The position numbers were made by a program, and so were the translations under genes. The notes beneath the pieces are model-generated. The model saw only the letters and a list, made by a program, of their open reading frames with translations, was not told where the DNA came from and did not search any database. Of a DNA stretch of 64,000 nucleotides, positions 41,895-49,472 are shown piece by piece (positions within the stretch are counted from its first letter, which is position 1; each line of letters opens with the position of its first letter). Source of the DNA: Moorella sp. E308F. GTDB lineage: Bacteria > Bacillota > DSM-521 > Neomoorellales > Neomoorellaceae. The stretch is from assembly GCF_006538365.1 (NCBI RefSeq), contig NZ_BJKN01000002.1, positions 523,119 to 587,118 on the forward strand. Direction: 5' to 3'.

Positions 41895-42728
41895 ATGGAA
41901 GTTGTTGCCCTCATTGGTCCCAGCGGCAGCGGCAAAAGTCACCGCGCCCTGGCAGTTGCCCGGGATTATGCCGCCGAAGCCATAATTGACGACGGCTTGC
42001 TTATCCAGGGGAGTCGTATTCTGGCGGGAGTTTCAGCCAAAGAACAGCCGACGCGGGTAGGGGCTATTAGAACGGCTCTATTTAGCGACCTTGACCACGC
42101 CCGGGAAGTCCGGGAGAGGCTGGCGGCCATTGCTCCCCGCCGCCTCCTAGTGATCAGCACCTCCCGGGAAATGGCAGAGCGCATAACCAGCCGCCTGCAG
42201 CTGCCGCCGCCGTCCGTCTGGGTGGATATCACCGAAGTGGCCACGCCGAAAGAGATTGCCCGCGCACAGCAGATTCGTAACCAACTTGGAAAACACGTCA
42301 TCCCGGCACCCACGGTGGAGGTCAAACCGCGTTTTAACGGGCCTTTCATCGAACCGTTAAAAACTTTTTTGCGCCGGCGCCAGGCACCGCCGGGTAAAAA
42401 GAAAAACCTTTGGGTGGAACAGACCACCGTTAGGCCGACTTTTAACTCCCTGGGCCACTTCTATATTGCCCATAATGCCGTGGGGCAACTTGCCGCTTAT
42501 CTTGTTACCGCTGCCGGGCTGGCCAACCCCCGCGTCCAAGTGGAAAGCAGGAATGGCAATTTGGTTTTAAACCTGGAGGTTGCCGCCCCTTACGGTGTTT
42601 ACTGGCCCCCTCTTCTACAGACTGCGCAAAAACGGGTAAAAGCAATGATTACCAATATGACGGCCCTGGAAGTTGAGGCTGTCAACATTACGGTCCGCGG
42701 GATTAAATTTGCTGGCGACCGGCTCTAG
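41895..42728 (+). CDS. P-loop ATPase fused to an Asp23/Gls24 domain
   Basis: A 277-residue protein with RBS GGAGG. Residues 1-150 form a P-loop domain (VALIGPSGSGKSHRALAVAR, then a Walker B-like LLVISTSREMAER). Residues about 170-275 match an Asp23/Gls24-type domain (LGHFYIAHNAVGQLAAYLVT, then VYWPPLLQTAQKRVKAMI and EVEAVNITVRGIKF). I know the two domains well separately; the fusion occurs in clostridial thermophiles, and its function is not established. The stop overlaps the stop of the convergent beta-CASP gene by 4 bp. Confidence 0.78.
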   Translation: MEVVALIGPSGSGKSHRALAVARDYAAEAIIDDGLLIQGSRILAGVSAKEQPTRVGAIRTALFSDLDHAREVRERLAAIAPRRLLVISTSREMAERITSRLQLPPPSVWVDITEVATPKEIARAQQIRNQLGKHVIPAPTVEVKPRFNGPFIEPLKTFLRRRQAPPGKKKNLWVEQTTVRPTFNSLGHFYIAHNAVGQLAAYLVTAAGLANPRVQVESRNGNLVLNLEVAAPYGVYWPPLLQTAQKRVKAMITNMTALEVEAVNITVRGIKFAGDRL

Positions 42729-44335
42729 CTGGCTTCTTCCTCCAGGTCCTGGTTTAAAAGAGCCGCTATTTGTTGCAGTTTATGATTGACGGCGGCGTAT
42801 TCCTGCCGGGCAAAACCAGCTTCTATAAGGGCTTTGAGCTGCACCAGGATGCGCTGGTAGGTGGCTTCGGCTTCGGCGGCTGCAGCGCGGGCCGCCAGGG
42901 TAGCCGGCGAGGCTGCCGGCAGACTTTCCGCTAGCGGCAGGAGCCGGGCGGCAGCCAGCCATGACGGGACTTCTGTTGCCAGGCCCAGCTCGGCATTTAC
43001 CAGCCTTGCGAACTCCCTGGCTGCTTCTTCTTCCCCGTGGGTTATAAAAACTTTGCGGGGGGGTCGGGCAAAGGATTTAAGCCATTTTAATAAACCTGCC
43101 TGGTCAGCATGGGCGGAAAAGCCGTCAAGACTGACAATTTCAGCCCGTACGGCAATTTCTTCGCCGTGGATGCGCACCCGCTTTTCTCCGTCGAGCAGGC
43201 GCCGCCCCAGGGTACCTGCTGCCTGGTAGCCCACCAGGAGGACTGTACTTTCCGGCCGCCAGAGGTTGTGCTTCAGGTGGTGCTTGATGCGGCCGGCGTC
43301 GCACATGCCGCTAGCGGCAATGATGATGGCTCCTCCCTGGATCTTATTGATAGCCATGGATTCCTCGGCGGTGCGGCTTAAGTGCAGCCCCGGCAGATAG
43401 AAGGGACAGGTGGCGCCGTTATTACTTAACTCCTTGGTTTCCGCGTCAAAATAATCCTGGTGGCGGCAGAAGATCTCGGTGGCCGCCACTGCCAGGGGGC
43501 TATCGAGAAAAATTTTGTCTACTTTAATGGCTCCCTGACGCAGGAGGACATTAAGGGCATAGAGGAGGTCCTGGGTACGCTCTACGGCAAAGGCCGGGAT
43601 AACCAGGTTGCCTCCCTTTTTCATGGCCTTGTTAATTACTTCTTTGAGACGCTCAATTTTGTCCCCCTGGACGTTATGGTGGCGGTTGCCGTAAGTAGAC
43701 TCCATGACCAGATAATCGGTGGACTCAATGGGCGCCGGGTCATTGACAATGGGTTGTCCCGGGTTACCTAAATCGCCGGAAAAGGTAACCTTGACTTCTT
43801 GGTCCCCATCGCGCACCCAGATTTCCGCTATCGCTGAACCCAGGATATGACCGGCGTCCTGGAGGCGCAGGCGAAAGCCCGGTAAAATCTCCTTTTCTTC
43901 TTGATAATCCAGGGTATGAAAATGCTCCAGGCAGGCAGCGGCCTGGGCGGCGGTATAGATAGGGGTTAAAAGGGGCAGGCCGGCGCGGCTGTTTTTCCGG
44001 TTTTTGCGTTCAACTTCCATTTCCTGAATATGGCCGCTGTCCGGCAACAGGACGCCGGCCAGCTCAGCACTGACCGGCGTAGTAAATACCGGTCCCTGGA
44101 AGCCTTGCAGGTAAAGTTTGGGGATCAGACCGCAGTGGTCGATGTGGGCGTGGGTCAGGACCAGGGCATCGATAGTGGCCGGATTAAAGGGAAAAGGGCC
44201 GTAGTTGCGTTCTTTAACGGCTTTGGAACCCTGGAAAAGCCCGCAGTCAATAAGGAGGCGGTGCCGTCCGTTATCGATAAGGTAACAGGAGCCTGTTACC
44301 GTCCCGGCAGCCCCGTAGAAATGTAAATTGATCAT
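42725..44335 (-). CDS. Metallo-beta-lactamase/beta-CASP ribonuclease
   Basis: A 536-residue protein of the COG1236 group. The MBL motifs are LTHAHIDHCGLIPKLY (HxHxDH) and a His in FSGDLGN-type strand context (DAGHILGSA, TFSGDLGNPG). The beta-CASP part has VIPAFAVERTQDLLYAL, IAASGMCDAGRIKHHL and VSLDGFSAHADQ as motifs A-C. The C-terminal 110 residues are an Ala-rich helical tail. Relatives are the archaeal/eukaryotic CPSF-like RNases and bacterial TTHA0252-type endoribonucleases. The likely role is RNA processing or decay in the cytosol. It starts with GAGAGGAAAA before the ATG. Confidence 0.9.
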   Translation of the reverse strand: MINLHFYGAAGTVTGSCYLIDNGRHRLLIDCGLFQGSKAVKERNYGPFPFNPATIDALVLTHAHIDHCGLIPKLYLQGFQGPVFTTPVSAELAGVLLPDSGHIQEMEVERKNRKNSRAGLPLLTPIYTAAQAAACLEHFHTLDYQEEKEILPGFRLRLQDAGHILGSAIAEIWVRDGDQEVKVTFSGDLGNPGQPIVNDPAPIESTDYLVMESTYGNRHHNVQGDKIERLKEVINKAMKKGGNLVIPAFAVERTQDLLYALNVLLRQGAIKVDKIFLDSPLAVAATEIFCRHQDYFDAETKELSNNGATCPFYLPGLHLSRTAEESMAINKIQGGAIIIAASGMCDAGRIKHHLKHNLWRPESTVLLVGYQAAGTLGRRLLDGEKRVRIHGEEIAVRAEIVSLDGFSAHADQAGLLKWLKSFARPPRKVFITHGEEEAAREFARLVNAELGLATEVPSWLAAARLLPLAESLPAASPATLAARAAAAEAEATYQRILVQLKALIEAGFARQEYAAVNHKLQQIAALLNQDLEEEAS

Positions 44336-44394
44336 TTTTCCTCTCCCTGTTTTAATTATTTGCCGGTCCCTAATTACCCTGCCGCCAATCTTTG

Positions 44395-45609
44395 TTAGGC
44401 GTGGGCAGCGGCCCGGTGCTTGAAGGCCAGGCGCCGGGCGACAAAGCGTTCCATACGGTTCATGGCTTCCATCAATTCGGCCAGGGAAGTGGCGTAGGAA
44501 CAGCGGATAAAGCCTTCCCCGCTGCTGCCGAAGGCCGGGCCTGGGACCACGGCCACCTTTTCTTCTTTCAGGAGTTCTTCGGCAAATTGGGTGGAAGTTA
44601 AACCCGTAACTTTAATAGATGGGAAAACGTAGAATGCGCCCCGGGGTTCAAAACACTCCAGGCCCATTTCCCGCAGGCGACTGACGACCAAGCGACGGCG
44701 CCGGTCATACTCGGCCACCATCCGCTCCACATCCTGGCGCCCGTGGCGCAGGGCCTCCAGGGCTGCCATCTGTCCCATCACCGGGGCACAGAGGATGGTA
44801 TACTGGTGGATCTTGACCATAGCGGCCAGGAAGTCGGGGTGGGCCGCCACATAACCCACCCGCCAGCCGGTCATGGCAAAGGCCTTGGAAAAGCCGCTGA
44901 CCAGGATGGTCCGTTCCTGCATGCCCGGGAGAGCGGCAAAGGAGCGGGGCGGGCCGTCATAGCGCAGCTCGGCATAGATCTCATCGCTGATTACCAGCAG
45001 GTTATACTTCTTCACCAGAGCGGCAATGGCCTGCATTTCGGCATCGTTAAGGACGGCACCGGTGGGATTGTTGGGAAAACACAGGATCAGGACCTTGGTA
45101 CGGGGTGTGATATATTTTTCCAGGCGCGCCGCCGTTATAGCAAATTCATCCTCCATGGTGGTGGGCACCGTGACGGGTACGCCGCCGGCCATCTGGACGA
45201 TGGGCTGGTAGGAAACATAACACGGCTCGGGGATCAGGACTTCGTCGCCAGGATTGATGACCGTCCTTAAGGCCAGGTCAACAGCTTCGCTGGCACCAAT
45301 GGTGACCATGACTTGCTTCTGGGGATCGTAACTTAAGCCAAAACGTTCCGCCAGGTAGCCGGCTATAGCCTGGCGTAATTCGGGCAGGCCATAGTTGGAG
45401 GTATACATGGTATAACCCCGCTCCAGGGATTGGACGCAGGCTTCCCGGATATGCCAGGGGGTGACAAAATCCGGTTCCCCCACGCCCAGGGAAATCACCC
45501 CCCGGGTGCTGGCTACCAGGTCAAAGAAGCGGCGGATACCAGATGGTGGTAGACTTTTGACCGTGGGATTAATAAAGCGCTGGGCCTCAAAACCGCAGGT
45601 AATGGTCAT
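44395..45609 (-). CDS. Class I/II PLP aminotransferase
   Basis: A 404-residue fold type I aminotransferase. Key segments: VISLGVGEPDFVTPWHIREA, YTSNYGLPELRQAIAGYL, CFPNNPTGAVL, VISDEIYAELRYDG, and SGFSKAFAMTGWRVGYVAAH with the catalytic Lys, plus the substrate Arg in FIRCSYATS. The family covers aspartate, alanine and aromatic enzymes; the specific substrate is not clear. It overlaps the Lrp-type regulator gene by 4 bp, and the pair stands behind a T-box leader, so expression follows the charging level of one tRNA. Confidence 0.9.
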   Translation of the reverse strand: MTITCGFEAQRFINPTVKSLPPSGIRRFFDLVASTRGVISLGVGEPDFVTPWHIREACVQSLERGYTMYTSNYGLPELRQAIAGYLAERFGLSYDPQKQVMVTIGASEAVDLALRTVINPGDEVLIPEPCYVSYQPIVQMAGGVPVTVPTTMEDEFAITAARLEKYITPRTKVLILCFPNNPTGAVLNDAEMQAIAALVKKYNLLVISDEIYAELRYDGPPRSFAALPGMQERTILVSGFSKAFAMTGWRVGYVAAHPDFLAAMVKIHQYTILCAPVMGQMAALEALRHGRQDVERMVAEYDRRRRLVVSRLREMGLECFEPRGAFYVFPSIKVTGLTSTQFAEELLKEEKVAVVPGPAFGSSGEGFIRCSYATSLAELMEAMNRMERFVARRLAFKHRAAAHA

Positions 45610-46088
45610 GGTTGCAACACCTGCCTCCGGTCTGCTTCTTGATCCTCAAAAATTACCCCATCCTGTTTATACCTTTTCAGGATAAAGTGGGTCACTGTAC
45701 TCTGGACGTGTTCCAGGGTAGCCAGCTTCTGGGAGACAAAGGTGGCCACTTCCTTGAGACTCTTTCCCTGGACCAGGACGGAAAGGTCATAGCTGCCGGA
45801 CATGAGGAAAACGGATTTTACTTCCGGGTAACGGTAGATACGGCCGGCTATCTCGTCAAAGCCCACATCCTGCTGGGGTGTTACCTTGACATCGATTAAG
45901 GCCGCTACCTCCTCTTCGCCGGCCTTTTCCCAGTTAATCAAGGTGTGATAGCGCAAGATGATTTTTTCTTCCTCCATGGCGGCAATTTCTTTAGCCACCT
46001 GGTCTGCCGGCAGGGCCAGCATGATAGCTATCTCTTTAGCGTTTAATTTGCCGTTATTTTCCAGGAGCTCAAGTATTTTTTTACGCAT
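45606..46088 (-). CDS. Lrp/AsnC-family regulator
   Basis: A 160-residue regulator with an N-terminal HTH (KILELLENNGKLNAKEIAIM, then LPADQVAKEIAAMEEEKII) and the RAM domain (VAALIDVKVTPQQDVGFDEI, then VKSVFLMSGSYDLSVLVQGK and VQSTVTHFILKRY). RAM domains bind amino acids. It is co-translated with the aminotransferase gene. A T-box leader precedes it, so amino-acid supply is sensed twice: by the leader RNA and possibly by this protein. Confidence 0.9.
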   Translation of the reverse strand: MRKKILELLENNGKLNAKEIAIMLALPADQVAKEIAAMEEEKIILRYHTLINWEKAGEEEVAALIDVKVTPQQDVGFDEIAGRIYRYPEVKSVFLMSGSYDLSVLVQGKSLKEVATFVSQKLATLEHVQSTVTHFILKRYKQDGVIFEDQEADRRQVLQP

Positions 46089-46112
46089 GGTTAAACCTCC
46101 GTATGATATATG

Positions 46113-46372
46113 AAAACCTCCCGCCCCGGAAAGGGACGGGAGGTTTATTCCCGCGGTACCACCCTCATTGGTCGTACGACCCTACTCTGTAGCGCCTTTA
46201 TTAGTGCGCTTTGGCCGTTAACGGGGCCAGCGTCCTGCCTTAATGGGGAACCCCTTCAGGCGGCGGCTCCAGGGTGGCTTTCGACAGGTCTGCTACCGGG
46301 CTTGCACCCTCCCCGGTTCGCTGGCGAGCAGGGGGCCTGCCTACTCTTCCCTTCACTGCCTTTAAACTTGCT
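46113..46372 (-). ncRNA. T-box leader
   Basis: The minus strand contains the T-box sequence AGGGTGGTACCGCGG (46150-46164) followed by a terminator (AAACCTCCCG/CGGGAGGTTT, 46114-46146, T-tract beyond). Upstream is a long structured Stem I with GGAAGAGTAGG and the apical GGGTGCAAGCCCGG. The specifier loop is probably at GAAAGCCACCCTGGAG (about 46267-46282), where either AGC (Ser) or GCC (Ala) could be the codon; I cannot decide by eye. It controls the Lrp and aminotransferase genes by tRNA-dependent antitermination. With the promoter region it fills the gap 46089-46424. Confidence 0.88.
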
Positions 46373-46424
46373 ATAAATTTTAATGCTATTTTAGCACCGG
46401 CCCGGCTTTGGTGTCAATAATAAA

Positions 46425-47300
46425 TTAAGTTAGCTGGTGCCAGCCGGCTTCCCTTCGCAGGCGGCGGGCCAGGTAGACCGGATTGGCCAGTTCATCGGCG
46501 GCGACTTTGCGGATGCTTATTCCCTGCTGGCGGCAGTAAAATTCATGGCGCCAATCGTAGTGCGTACCGGCCGGTGCAAAACCCAGCTGCAGGCGGGGCA
46601 GGAAAAAGGGAATTTTTCCTCCCCGGGTTTCATAGTTGATGACAAGTTCTTCGTCAGGGTAGGCCTGGAGGAGAGCCAGACGCAGGGTCTCCATGGCCTG
46701 ACTTAAGGGATCTGCTGCCGTAGTTTGCTCCGGGAAGGACTTTCCCTCTTCCCCTTCACTGATGACTGGCAGCGTTTTATCTTCCACGACACTTTCAGGT
46801 TTTAGACCCGGTTCCTTTACCGGTTCTTCTGACATATTGCCAGCTGTAGCTTCAAGCGGAAACTGGTCGGTATCTATCTGCCCCGCTTGGGCGGCCGATG
46901 ATACCGTATTTGCAACATCAACTGCTTCCCCGGGTGCAAGGGGTACACTTTCCTCAGAGGAAGTCTTTTCCTTTTCTTCCCTGGTCTTTAAGTAACGTGC
47001 TATACCCTCGCTGATTATATACTGGATGTCGCGGGGAAAGTTGCCAAAGCTCTGCAGGATACGACGGTCGGGTAGACGCTGGGCCACCAGCTGCTCAAGT
47101 ATAGCCTGGAGATGTTGCTCCCGTCCTTCCAGGACTTCCAGGAGCAAGTCGCCCATTTTCTGAACCATGTCTATACCGCGGGCCAGCTGTTCGGCCCGGG
47201 TGGATTCGTCTTTAAGGCTTATGGATATGGCACACTGAACCAGTTCATCGACACGCTGCAGGATTTCATTTTCCAGCCGGTTATTGCGCAATATCCCCAC
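46425..47300 (-). CDS. Hypothetical protein
   Basis: A 291-residue protein; family not recognised. Residues 1-115 are helical and charged (NEILQRVDELVQCAISISLK, then DLLLEVLEGREQHLQAILEQ). Residues about 115-200 are an acidic, Ser/Pro/Glu-rich linker. The last 90 residues look like a compact domain (YPDEELVINYETRGGKIPFF, then HYDWRHEFYCRQQGISI and VYLARRLRREAGW). No signal peptide, transmembrane segment or catalytic motif. It stands between the T-box operon and the metF terminator and seems to be transcribed alone. Confidence 0.7.
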   Translation of the reverse strand: MGILRNNRLENEILQRVDELVQCAISISLKDESTRAEQLARGIDMVQKMGDLLLEVLEGREQHLQAILEQLVAQRLPDRRILQSFGNFPRDIQYIISEGIARYLKTREEKEKTSSEESVPLAPGEAVDVANTVSSAAQAGQIDTDQFPLEATAGNMSEEPVKEPGLKPESVVEDKTLPVISEGEEGKSFPEQTTAADPLSQAMETLRLALLQAYPDEELVINYETRGGKIPFFLPRLQLGFAPAGTHYDWRHEFYCRQQGISIRKVAADELANPVYLARRLRREAGWHQLT

Positions 47301-47363
47301 CTCCTGGCAGCTCTTCCTCCCAACAATATATGCGGGTAGGTCGCCGGAAAGAACTGCAGGGTG

Positions 47364-47389
47364 AAAAAAAACCGGGGTGCAAACCCGGT
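47364..47389 (-). terminator. Terminator of the Wood-Ljungdahl/met cluster
   Basis: ACCGGG-TTTGCA-CCCGGT stem followed by TTTTTTTTC on the minus strand, 9 bp after the metF stop. It closes the long leftward cluster. Confidence 0.8.
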
Positions 47390-47397
47390 GTCAAAAT

Positions 47398-48321
47398 TTA
47401 TTCCACCTTGGGCCGGGGGTAGAGGCCGGCTTCCTTGACGATGGTGGGGATAATCTCTTCCCACATTACAGCCATTATGTGTACACCGGCTACCCCTTCA
47501 ATAGTCTTGAGGTGTTTAATCTGTTCGACACAGATGGCCACCCCTTCGGCCCTGGGGTCGGCAGCTTTTTCCATCCGGTTGACAATCTCATCGGGAACAA
47601 TCATCCCGGCCACCGACTGCTGCATATATTTGGCGGCTTTAGCCGACTTCAGGGGCATGACGCCGGCAATGATATGGGCTCTTTTGTGCAGGCCTCTCTC
47701 CCTGACCAGAGCCATGAAGCGCTCGAAACGCTCCATATCAAATATGCACTGGGTCTGGATGAAGTCGGCGCCGGCGTTGATTTTCTTTTCTAGGCGCAGG
47801 ACCCGGAACTCAAAGGGATCGGCGAAGGGATTGGCAGCGGCGCCGATGAAAAACCGCGGTTCATTGCCCTTCAGTTCTTCCCCGCAGGCAAATTTTTTCT
47901 CGTCCCGCAAGTCCTTGACGATTTTAATGAGCTGGATGGAATCCACATCATGCACGTTTTTGGCCGTCGGGTGGTTGCCGAAAGACTGGTGGTCCCCCGA
48001 CAGGCAGAGGACGTTACGCATTCCCAGGCTATAGGCCCCGAGGAGGTCGCTCTGCAGGGCGATGCGGTTGCGGTCCCGGACCGTCATCTGGATAATGGGC
48101 TCGCCCCCCGCCTGGAGGACATGGACGCCGGCGGCTATACTCGAGAGGCGGACAATGGCCGTCTGGTTGTCCGTCAAGTTCATGGCATCAACATAGTCTT
48201 TTAACAGGGCGGTATGTTTTTTAATACCCTCGGGGTTGGCATGTTTGGGCGGGCCTATTTCGCCGCTGACCACAAAATGACCCTGGGAAAGGATTTTTTC
48301 CAGTTTGCTTTCTGTTTTCAT
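47398..48321 (-). CDS. metF: Methylenetetrahydrofolate reductase, large subunit
   Basis: A 307-residue TIM-barrel flavoprotein (FVVSGEIGPPKHANPEGIKK, then LCLSGDHQSFGNHPTAKNVH and DFIQTQCIFDMERFERFM). It reduces 5,10-methylene-THF to 5-methyl-THF in the methyl branch. Together with MetV, HdrABC and MvhD it forms the complex described in M. thermoacetica. It overlaps metV by 4 bp and is the last gene of the cluster. Confidence 0.95.
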   Translation of the reverse strand: MKTESKLEKILSQGHFVVSGEIGPPKHANPEGIKKHTALLKDYVDAMNLTDNQTAIVRLSSIAAGVHVLQAGGEPIIQMTVRDRNRIALQSDLLGAYSLGMRNVLCLSGDHQSFGNHPTAKNVHDVDSIQLIKIVKDLRDEKKFACGEELKGNEPRFFIGAAANPFADPFEFRVLRLEKKINAGADFIQTQCIFDMERFERFMALVRERGLHKRAHIIAGVMPLKSAKAAKYMQQSVAGMIVPDEIVNRMEKAADPRAEGVAICVEQIKHLKTIEGVAGVHIMAVMWEEIIPTIVKEAGLYPRPKVE

Positions 48322-48989
48322 GCCAGCCTCACATCCTCTCGTACCACTTTCCGGGGACCACCGTCCCGGGACTTGGACCAGTCCTTGGGTGGCTGAATTT
48401 CCATAAGGAGATCAAGTTTACCCAGGGCCTGCATCCGGTCGTAGATGAGCTGCCAGGCACAGGGGATTTCCGGGTTAACTTCACACTTACCATTCTGGGA
48501 ACCGCCGCAGGGACCGTTTAAAATGCTCTTGGAGCAGCGGATAATAGGGCAAATACCCCCTGTTTTATAGAGGATACACTCACCGCAGAGGCCGCAGCGT
48601 TCTTCCCAGACGCCGTGTTCCACGGTCCCACCGGCAAACTTGGTGTTCAGGGCCGGCACTACCCACTTGTTATAGCGTTCAGCCAGGAACTGGACGCCGA
48701 CACCGCAGGCCAGGGAGACAATGGCTTCAACATCGTCAGTGACATATTTAGCCAACATCTCTACATATTCCGGGTCACACTGGCGGGTCAGGGTAACCTC
48801 CACCGTCTCCAGGGGATTGCCTTCCTTTTGCCTCAGCATCCGCAAAGCGGCGGCCAGGATCCCCGTTTCTTTCTCCCCACCGGCCAGGCAAACGGTCACG
48901 CAGCCGCCGCAACCGACTACCAGTACCTTTCTGGCCCCTTGAATCAACCCGGCAACTTCAGCCAGGGGTTTACCCTCGGCGATAATCAT
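48318..48989 (-). CDS. metV: Methylenetetrahydrofolate reductase C-terminal domain protein
   Basis: A 223-residue protein. N-terminal cysteines (VGCGGCVTVCLAGG) are followed by a Rossmann-like part and the MTHFR C-terminal cysteine pattern: CGLCGECILYKTGGICPI, then CSKSILNGPCGGSQNGKCE. These likely bind [4Fe-4S] clusters and zinc. MetV links MetF to the Hdr-type electron carrier. It overlaps both neighbours by 4 bp, so it is translated as one unit with them. Confidence 0.94.
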   Translation of the reverse strand: MIIAEGKPLAEVAGLIQGARKVLVVGCGGCVTVCLAGGEKETGILAAALRMLRQKEGNPLETVEVTLTRQCDPEYVEMLAKYVTDDVEAIVSLACGVGVQFLAERYNKWVVPALNTKFAGGTVEHGVWEERCGLCGECILYKTGGICPIIRCSKSILNGPCGGSQNGKCEVNPEIPCAWQLIYDRMQALGKLDLLMEIQPPKDWSKSRDGGPRKVVREDVRLA

Positions 48990-49468
48990 TCCTGCTCACC
49001 TGCTTTCATCGAATTTGCAGCCTGCCGGCCGTCCTCTCCTTGCCTGGAGGAAGCATAATTCTTGTTTAACGGGCTGGGACCTAATTTGCGGATACGCTCG
49101 GTAAACTCCCGGGCAATTTCCGCGAAACGCGGTCCCATGGCCGCCGAGAGGTTGTACATCTCCAAGCGCTCACCACCGATACCGATCTCGTCCAGGATTT
49201 TTTTCGCCTGCTGGACCCGGCGTTTGGCCCGGAAATTCCCCTTCAGGAAGTGACAATCGCCTTCCATGCAGCCCAGGACATAGACACCGTCGGCGCCATC
49301 TTCAAAGGCTTCCAACAACACCCGGACGTCGGTTTTACCAGAACAGGGCATTTCAATCACCCGGATATTGGCCGGGTACTGCAGGCGTAAGGAACCGGCC
49401 AGGTCGGCGGCGGAATAGGCGCAGTAGAAGCAACAGAAGGCTATAATTTTCGGTTCAAACTCCTGCAA
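48986..49468 (-). CDS. mvhD: MvhD-type hydrogenase iron-sulfur subunit
   Basis: The start is set at the TTG at 49468, with GGGGAGGTG 7 nt upstream; a longer frame would run into hdrA. The product is 160 residues, longer than the typical 140, because of a charged tail. The [2Fe-2S] ligands are in AFCCFYCAYSAADLAG, then MPCSGKTDV and GCMEGDCHFLKGN. It passes electrons between HdrA and partner enzymes. It lies between hdrA and metV. Confidence 0.93.
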   Translation of the reverse strand: MQEFEPKIIAFCCFYCAYSAADLAGSLRLQYPANIRVIEMPCSGKTDVRVLLEAFEDGADGVYVLGCMEGDCHFLKGNFRAKRRVQQAKKILDEIGIGGERLEMYNLSAAMGPRFAEIAREFTERIRKLGPSPLNKNYASSRQGEDGRQAANSMKAGEQE

Positions 49469-49472
49469 GCGG

